10,233 nt of DNA. It comes from Candidatus Woesearchaeota archaeon. GTDB lineage: Archaea > Nanobdellota > Nanobdellia > Woesearchaeales > JACQSR01. Of this stretch, positions 6,582-10,233 are shown one piece after another. The notes beneath the pieces are model-generated. The model searched no databases. It was not told where the DNA came from and saw nothing but the letters and a program-made list of their open reading frames with translations. Every line of letters begins with the position of its first letter. The stretch's first letter is position 1. Position numbers and translations under genes: made by a program. The DNA is taken from assembly GCA_023255615.1 (NCBI GenBank), contig JAHFLI010000003.1, forward strand, positions 1 to 10,233. Reading direction: 5' to 3'.

Positions 6582-6782
6582 ATGCCCATGCGCGACATCG
6601 TTCCACTGTCGGGAACATTTATGATTGCAGGTTTGTTGGGTACCGTCATCTCTATTGTTTTAACCAATTCGGAAAGAATCTCATTGCCTTGGGGCATCAC
6701 GTTTACCATTTTCTTTATCATGTGCGTTATTGCATCAATGATTTCGATGACGTATGCACCAACACCGTTTATGAAGAAGTAA
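6582..6782 (+). CDS. Small protein with two transmembrane segments
   Basis: A 66-residue protein that I do not recognise. Residues 8-27 and 36-57 are hydrophobic and long enough to cross the membrane. Between them is a short loop, TNSERISLPWG, and the protein ends in a short basic tail, MKK. The hairpin topology would place both ends on the same side. The start is set by the strong Shine-Dalgarno site and a TATA box; an ATG two codons later would be too far from the site. The reverse strand is also open here but lacks any start signal. The efficient initiation site suggests an abundant membrane protein. Nothing in the sequence indicates a reaction or partner. Confidence 0.8.
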   Translation: MPMRDIVPLSGTFMIAGLLGTVISIVLTNSERISLPWGITFTIFFIMCVIASMISMTYAPTPFMKK

Positions 6783-6801
6783 ACAAACAAATAATGCGAA
6801 A

Positions 6802-7095
6802 TTACTCTACGTGAAATTTCTCCTTCGCTTTATTTTCTTTCCAATATACCACATGCGATCCACGTTTTTCGAATAACGCAATTCCTACCGATACTAAATC
6901 TGATTGATATCGTTTCAAATAGGTATCTTCAATGATTTTCTTTGCATCTTCAATACACTCTCTCATAATCCGAATATTTTCAGAACGACATTGTCTATCG
7001 ACTTGTTTTTCTTCTTCATCAGATAATAGAACTTCTTCCCATTGAGGATACGTGCTTCCTTTGATAGTCCGTGGAAATGATTTACTATATGGCAT
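6802..7095 (-). CDS. Hypothetical 97-residue protein
   Basis: I do not recognise this protein. Starting at the ATG at 7095 it reads MPYSKSFPRTIKGSTYPQWE, then an acidic and basic helical region (residues about 26-62, DEEEKQVDRQCRSENIRIMR onward), then a strand-like end, SVGIALFEKRGSHVVYW. No membrane segment is visible; it is probably cytoplasmic. The frame stays open to a TTG at 7170, giving 122 residues. I prefer the ATG because ATTATAAA on the minus strand (7125-7118) is centred 26 bases upstream of it, and because the longer form would run against the promoter of the divergent PEGA gene. It converges on the two-membrane-segment gene with 19 bases between the stops. Confidence 0.7.
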   Translation of the reverse strand: MPYSKSFPRTIKGSTYPQWEEVLLSDEEEKQVDRQCRSENIRIMRECIEDAKKIIEDTYLKRYQSDLVSVGIALFEKRGSHVVYWKENKAKEKFHVE

Positions 7096-7117
7096 GTCGA
7101 GAGGTAATGCACCAGAG

Positions 7118-7125
7118 TTTATAAT
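7118..7125 (-). promoter_or_regulatory. Minus-strand TATA box (ATTATAAA)
   Basis: Read on the minus strand, ATTATAAA is preceded by ACAAAA and centred 26 bases before the ATG at 7095. This fits a leaderless transcript and supports the shorter version of the gene. Confidence 0.5.
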
Positions 7126-7172
7126 TTTTGTCTCGAAATTCGTCCACAATTTGAAAAAATCTGAAAACAAAA

Positions 7173-7189
7173 TCGAAACATATATATAT
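7173..7189 (+). promoter_or_regulatory. Archaeal promoter (BRE TCGAAA plus TATA) for the PEGA lipoprotein
   Basis: TCGAAA at 7173-7178 is followed by an alternating AT tract at 7180-7189, centred about 27 bases before the ATG at 7212. The AT tract is symmetric, but the BRE lies only on the side that directs transcription to the right. Confidence 0.7.
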
Positions 7190-7211
7190 CCTTGATTCCA
7201 GAAATACTATA

Positions 7212-8915
7212 ATGCGAAAGAGGACATTAACACTGTCGTTGATTCTCGTCTCACTTTTAACCATTTTTCTGTATTCCTGTACGACTGCAACGGTAACATT
7301 TGATTCAAATCCGCAAGGAGCTACGGTCTATCTGGACGGTACGGCTCAAACAGGAGTTACCCCAATTACCGTTCAAGGCATTACTCCAGGAACTCATACT
7401 ATTAAATATACACTAACAGGATATCAGGATCTCGAATTCTCCCAAACTATCGCTTCGGGTGCATCGACGATAACGAAGGATTTAATCCCAAGTGGAGGAT
7501 CTGCAACCGTTACCTTTGAATCCGAACCAAGTGGAGCATACGTGTATATTGACGATGTCCAGCAACCCGGAAAAACACCGGTAACTATTTCAGGAGTAAC
7601 CCCTGGAGTTCATAAAATTTTTTATCAAAAAGCAGGCTACCCATATCCTTTAACTTTTTCAGAAAATATTCCACCAGGGACATCGACAGTATGGCAAAAT
7701 CTTAATGACTATTTCGAATTTATAACCAATCCTTCAGGAGCAAACGTGTACTTAGATGGAGTATTATTAGCTGGGCAAACACCCATCAATGTACCAGAGA
7801 TTTCGGCAGGAATACACAATATTGAATTTACAAAAACAGGATATTATGATATTGAACTTCACGAAATCCTTTCTCCCAAAGGTTTAGTAGAAGGGTTCCC
7901 AATACCAAACTATTGTCGATCAACAAATCTTCTTATTAGCGCTTCTAGCTTTGGAGAGTATGATCTTAAGAACATCTTTGCAACTAATGGGGATTATGTG
8001 ATAGTAGGAGTATATAAAAAGCTCGATTCATGGCCGATACAGTATCAATGGAAGCTTTATTCGTATTCCATGCAGACGAGCCAGCTTTCGGAAATTGATT
8101 CGATAATAGTTCCGTCGTATGAAACAGTCTTTCATGACTTTCAATTATCAGGTGATACTGTGGTGTATAGGAAAGGACCATATGCCCAAATTGAAACAGT
8201 TGGTGTTCATTTAACAGATGGAATTCCTGTAATCCTTGATAATGGCATCCCATTCTATGATGGATCAGTTCTTACCGTTAAGAAATCGGATGGATCGATT
8301 ATCCAATGCTTAGGAGGTTTTTCAGCATCAAATCCATGCATCGATCAGAGACCCGTAAATCTTGATATTTCCCGTTTTCAAATCGTAGAAACTATTGGAA
8401 GGAATATCATTGTTAATGAAGCAACAATCTCTACAGGACCAGGGACCGGGTATTGGATCTTTTTTTCAGACGATGGTTTAATGCAAGAACTCACATCAGG
8501 TATAACATCTGAGAATAGAGATTATGTAGAAAATGAAGGACCGGTTGTTGTTCTTGTTGAAAACGCAACATCTGCTCTCCATTCACCTACTAATATTTAT
8601 TTTTACGACGGGAGTTCTGTAAAGCTAATTGAGCAAAGTCCAGTATCAGTAAAATCTGGCTCAATTGGAATAAGAAACGGTAAAGTGGTATATACTATGA
8701 TGGATTACTACCTTCCCCCGGATCATTTAGGCAATTTTGATCGATACTCCGATGGCAACAAAGTCTCAACATTACTCCCGTGGCGGAATAATCAGTACAT
8801 GATTCAAACAGACAATCAATATGTATACTTAATCTACGCTGATAGGACTGGTTACCCTGCCGGAAGATCCCCCCAGGATTTGATAAAAGGAGATTGCTTG
8901 CCCCCATCACAGTAA
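7212..8915 (+). CDS. Secreted lipoprotein with three PEGA repeats and a probable beta-propeller
   Basis: A 567-residue surface protein of unknown specific function. Residues 1-22 form a signal peptide (RKR, a hydrophobic stretch, then LYSC), and C23 is a candidate lipid attachment site, though Y at -2 is not the usual small residue. Three PEGA repeats follow at about 27-93, 98-165 and 168-222. Each has the pattern PxGAxVYxDG, then GxTPxxVxGIxPGxHxIxxxxxGY. PEGA domains are short beta-sandwich units common in archaeal and bacterial surface proteins and often carry another domain on the wall. From about 235 the protein has repeated short strands with aromatic pairs (GDYVIVGVY, WKLYSYS, SGDTVVYRK, NIIVNEA, NIYFYDGSSVKLIEQ, NGKVVYTM, QYVYLIY), typical of a beta-propeller of perhaps six or seven blades; the blade count is a guess. 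It has its own promoter and a pyrimidine-rich tract after its stop. Confidence 0.9.
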   Translation: MRKRTLTLSLILVSLLTIFLYSCTTATVTFDSNPQGATVYLDGTAQTGVTPITVQGITPGTHTIKYTLTGYQDLEFSQTIASGASTITKDLIPSGGSATVTFESEPSGAYVYIDDVQQPGKTPVTISGVTPGVHKIFYQKAGYPYPLTFSENIPPGTSTVWQNLNDYFEFITNPSGANVYLDGVLLAGQTPINVPEISAGIHNIEFTKTGYYDIELHEILSPKGLVEGFPIPNYCRSTNLLISASSFGEYDLKNIFATNGDYVIVGVYKKLDSWPIQYQWKLYSYSMQTSQLSEIDSIIVPSYETVFHDFQLSGDTVVYRKGPYAQIETVGVHLTDGIPVILDNGIPFYDGSVLTVKKSDGSIIQCLGGFSASNPCIDQRPVNLDISRFQIVETIGRNIIVNEATISTGPGTGYWIFFSDDGLMQELTSGITSENRDYVENEGPVVVLVENATSALHSPTNIYFYDGSSVKLIEQSPVSVKSGSIGIRNGKVVYTMMDYYLPPDHLGNFDRYSDGNKVSTLLPWRNNQYMIQTDNQYVYLIYADRTGYPAGRSPQDLIKGDCLPPSQ

Positions 8916-8930
8916 ACCAATATTAGAACT

Positions 8931-8942
8931 CTTCTTTCTTTT
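8931..8942 (+). terminator. Pyrimidine-rich tract after the PEGA gene
   Basis: CTTCTTTCTTTT begins 15 bases after the stop. Archaeal RNA polymerase ends transcripts at T-rich tracts without needing a hairpin. There is no stem before it, and the T runs are short. Confidence 0.4.
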
Positions 8943-9015
8943 ACAAACCCAATCGCATTCGGACTTTCTCTGCCATGCTAACCGCAAATCCTTAATGTTG
9001 TTGCCTTCCACAAAA

Positions 9016-9031
9016 TCGAAACCTTTATATA
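9016..9031 (+). promoter_or_regulatory. Archaeal promoter (TCGAAA plus TTTATATA) for the toxin-antitoxin operon
   Basis: TCGAAA at 9016-9021 and TTTATATA at 9024-9031 form a textbook archaeal promoter. Start of transcription is expected near 9053, giving a leader of about 19 bases before the ATG at 9073. Confidence 0.75.
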
Positions 9032-9049
9032 ATTCCATTATAATGGAAT
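9032..9049. promoter_or_regulatory. Perfect 18-base palindrome, candidate operator
   Basis: ATTCCATTATAATGGAAT is identical to its reverse complement over all 18 bases. It begins at the base after the TATA box and ends just before the expected transcript start. A protein bound there would block polymerase. The winged-helix domain of the first gene of the operon is the natural candidate to bind it. The symmetry is seen directly; the binding is inference. Confidence 0.6.
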
Positions 9050-9072
9050 GATTATTCCCAAAAAATGGAAAA

Positions 9073-9690
9073 ATGATAACCAAACAACACACGCTTTTGG
9101 AACCATTTGTTAAGTTACCTTGGAAAAGCTTCACATTCAAAGAAGTGAAGAAACTTTCCAAGAACAAATCAGATAACTATGTGCATACCGGTCTCAAGCG
9201 TTTTGTGCAAGACGGAATACTGAAATCACAGAAGATAGGAAATAACTTAAGCTATTCTTTAAGCGATTCGATTGGAGCGTTAAACACTGCCGGATTTTTA
9301 GCAGAATACAAAACCAACACGTCTTTACATTTACCTCATAACAATATTCAAAAGATAATAAGCAAAATCAAAACTTCTTTTTTCATCTTTGTCGTTACCG
9401 GAAGCTACGCAAAAAGCAAGCAAAAAGAAACCTCTGATTTAGACGTGATTATCATGTGTGACAACAAGCAACATCCAAACGCAATTCTTGCCCAGATAAA
9501 ATTAGAATCAGAGCTCATGATTCCGGAAGTTCATCCTTACGTTTTTACACAAGAACAACTTTATCAGATGTTAACAGCCAAAGAAGAAAATTACGGAAAA
9601 GAGGTAGCACGAAATAATTTAATAATCACTGGAGGAAGAATGTATTATTCCATTTTACAAGAGGCAATTAAACATGGATTCAATGGTTAA
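9073..9690 (+). CDS. Winged-helix nucleotidyltransferase, MNT-type antitoxin
   Basis: A 205-residue protein with two parts. Residues 1-67 look like a winged helix: LLEPFVKLPWKSFTFKEVKK, then a recognition-helix candidate (SDNYVHTGLKRFVQDGILKS) and a wing (QKIGNNLSYSLS). Residues about 90-205 are a minimal nucleotidyltransferase with the signature GSYAKSKQKETSDLDVII: G110 and S111 at the turn, D122 and D124 as metal-binding carboxylates, and perhaps E152 in PEVHPYVF as the third. In characterised MNT/HEPN systems the nucleotidyltransferase neutralises the HEPN toxin by attaching AMP to it. Here the added winged helix suggests that it also represses its own promoter through the palindrome at 9032-9049. 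It overlaps the HEPN gene by 17 bases, the usual pairing. An ATG at 9048 is in another frame and soon meets a stop. Confidence 0.9.
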   Translation: MITKQHTLLEPFVKLPWKSFTFKEVKKLSKNKSDNYVHTGLKRFVQDGILKSQKIGNNLSYSLSDSIGALNTAGFLAEYKTNTSLHLPHNNIQKIISKIKTSFFIFVVTGSYAKSKQKETSDLDVIIMCDNKQHPNAILAQIKLESELMIPEVHPYVFTQEQLYQMLTAKEENYGKEVARNNLIITGGRMYYSILQEAIKHGFNG

Positions 9691-10150
9691 GATTTATTTG
9701 CAACGTTCTCTCAATGAGATTAGTGCAGCTAAACTGTTATTTGCAGTATCAAATAATGCACGCAAAAAACAGGAGTTTCAGATTGAGGAAGAAACTACTT
9801 TTTATAGCTCTGTAATCTCTCATTCCTACTACACTATCTTCTATGCAGCGAAAGCTACCTTGCTCTCAAAGGGAATCAAAACAGAAATGCCAGATGTTCA
9901 TAAGAAAACCTATGAAGAATTCAGGAAACAATTTGTGGACACTGGAATACTTGACGTTAAGTTATTGGAAATATATCAGAAAATGGTCGTGAGAGCGGAT
10001 GAACTTCTGGAAATATTTAAAGATGAGAAATGGAAAAGAGGACATTTTACTTACCAAACTATCCCTCAGGCAAACAAAGAGCCAGCGGAACAATCTATCC
10101 AGAATGCTTTAACGTTCATTAAGAATATAAAACTCGTACTTGAAAAGTAG
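9674..10150 (+). CDS. HEPN-domain protein, probable toxin partner of the nucleotidyltransferase
   Basis: A 158-residue, almost wholly helical protein resembling the UPF0332 group of HEPN proteins. It has SLNEISAAKLLF near the start, the core helix YSSVISHSYYTIFYAAKATLLSKGI (about 44-68, matching the family's SRAYYAMFHAARALL), H76, and a closing helix EQSIQNALTFIKNI. HEPN toxins of such pairs are RNases with a conserved Arg and a following His or Tyr motif. Here the matching site is R122-GHFT-Y127, where UPF0332 proteins usually have RxxADY, so R and Y are kept. GAGG 9 bases upstream supports the ATG at 9674; an ATG three codons later is also possible. It lies inside the end of the partner gene, so translation is probably coupled. 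RNase activity is inferred from the family. Confidence 0.88.
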   Translation: MDSMVKIYLQRSLNEISAAKLLFAVSNNARKKQEFQIEEETTFYSSVISHSYYTIFYAAKATLLSKGIKTEMPDVHKKTYEEFRKQFVDTGILDVKLLEIYQKMVVRADELLEIFKDEKWKRGHFTYQTIPQANKEPAEQSIQNALTFIKNIKLVLEK

Positions 10151-10172
10151 TGCCTCATCCTATTCTAATATC

Positions 10173-10178
10173 TTTTTT
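10173..10178 (+). terminator. T6 run after the HEPN gene
   Basis: Six consecutive T lie 22 bases after the HEPN stop within TCTTTTTTCT, the usual archaeal termination signal. No hairpin precedes it. The rest of the window to 10233 shows nothing I can support. Confidence 0.5.
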
Positions 10179-10233
10179 CTACCCAATCGTATGGGAATAA
10201 GCATTGGTACGTAGATATAATCTAACTTCCAGC

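Noticed and set aside
6512..6814. Open + strand frame of 100 codons overlapping the two-membrane-segment gene
   Set aside because: Its product has no ordered pattern, whereas the overlapping frame at 6582 has a TATA box, a strong Shine-Dalgarno site and two clean membrane segments.
8907..9167. Open minus-strand frame of 86 codons across the toxin-antitoxin promoter
   Set aside because: It overlaps the first codons of the nucleotidyltransferase and the clear + strand promoter, and has no start signals of its own. Only its middle part is mentioned, as a possible remnant.
8947..10192. ACCCAATCG repeated on both sides of the toxin-antitoxin module (8947 and 10181)
   Set aside because: Only nine identical bases with a few partial matches around them and no inverted ends or integrase. 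This is too short to call an attachment site or target duplication.
10165..10233. Minus-strand frame open from the window edge, ending PIRLGRKKILE and a stop
   Set aside because: Only 22 codons are visible, which can occur by chance, and the T6 run lies inside it. It could be the end of a convergent gene, but more sequence would be needed to support it.

Overview
The window looks like archaeal chromosome, most likely from a DPANN lineage such as Woesearchaeota or Pacearchaeota. That placement is inference. It rests on AT-rich DNA with many A-runs, promoters made of a BRE plus TATA box about 26 bases before the start codon (so many transcripts are nearly leaderless), an archaeal-type tryptophanyl-tRNA synthetase, a Cys-rich repeat surface protein of a kind I associate with DPANN genomes, and a PEGA lipoprotein. 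No rRNA, tRNA, CRISPR array or insertion sequence is visible.

Bases 1-4218 hold the end of a tight tryptophan operon on the + strand: trpD (3' end only), a trpC-trpF fusion, trpB, trpA and a ribulose-phosphate 3-epimerase gene (rpe). The genes are 3 bases apart or overlap by 4 to 8 bases. The order D-CF-B-A with the fused CF gene is the order of the enterobacterial trp operon. The encoded enzymes cover the steps from anthranilate plus PRPP to tryptophan. The last gene, rpe, could link the operon to the pentose-phosphate supply for PRPP. Tryptophanyl-tRNA synthetase follows at 4876-6000, so synthesis and use of tryptophan are neighbours. A secreted or membrane-anchored Cys-rich protein (4271-4834) with its own promoter sits between them.

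Bases 6065-7095 hold four small genes that I do not recognise by name: a coiled-coil/winged-helix-like protein overlapping a 68-residue protein with a His/Cys cluster, a 66-residue protein with two membrane segments and an unusually strong Shine-Dalgarno site, and a minus-strand 97-residue protein. Bases 7212-8915 encode a large lipoprotein with three PEGA repeats followed by a probable beta-propeller.

Bases 9073-10150 hold a two-gene toxin-antitoxin module. The first gene is a nucleotidyltransferase with an N-terminal winged helix, and the second, overlapping it by 17 bases, is a HEPN protein. A perfect 18-base palindrome lies directly after the TATA box and is a good candidate operator for self-repression. 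The last 80 bases contain a T6 run, probably the terminator, and nothing else I can support.
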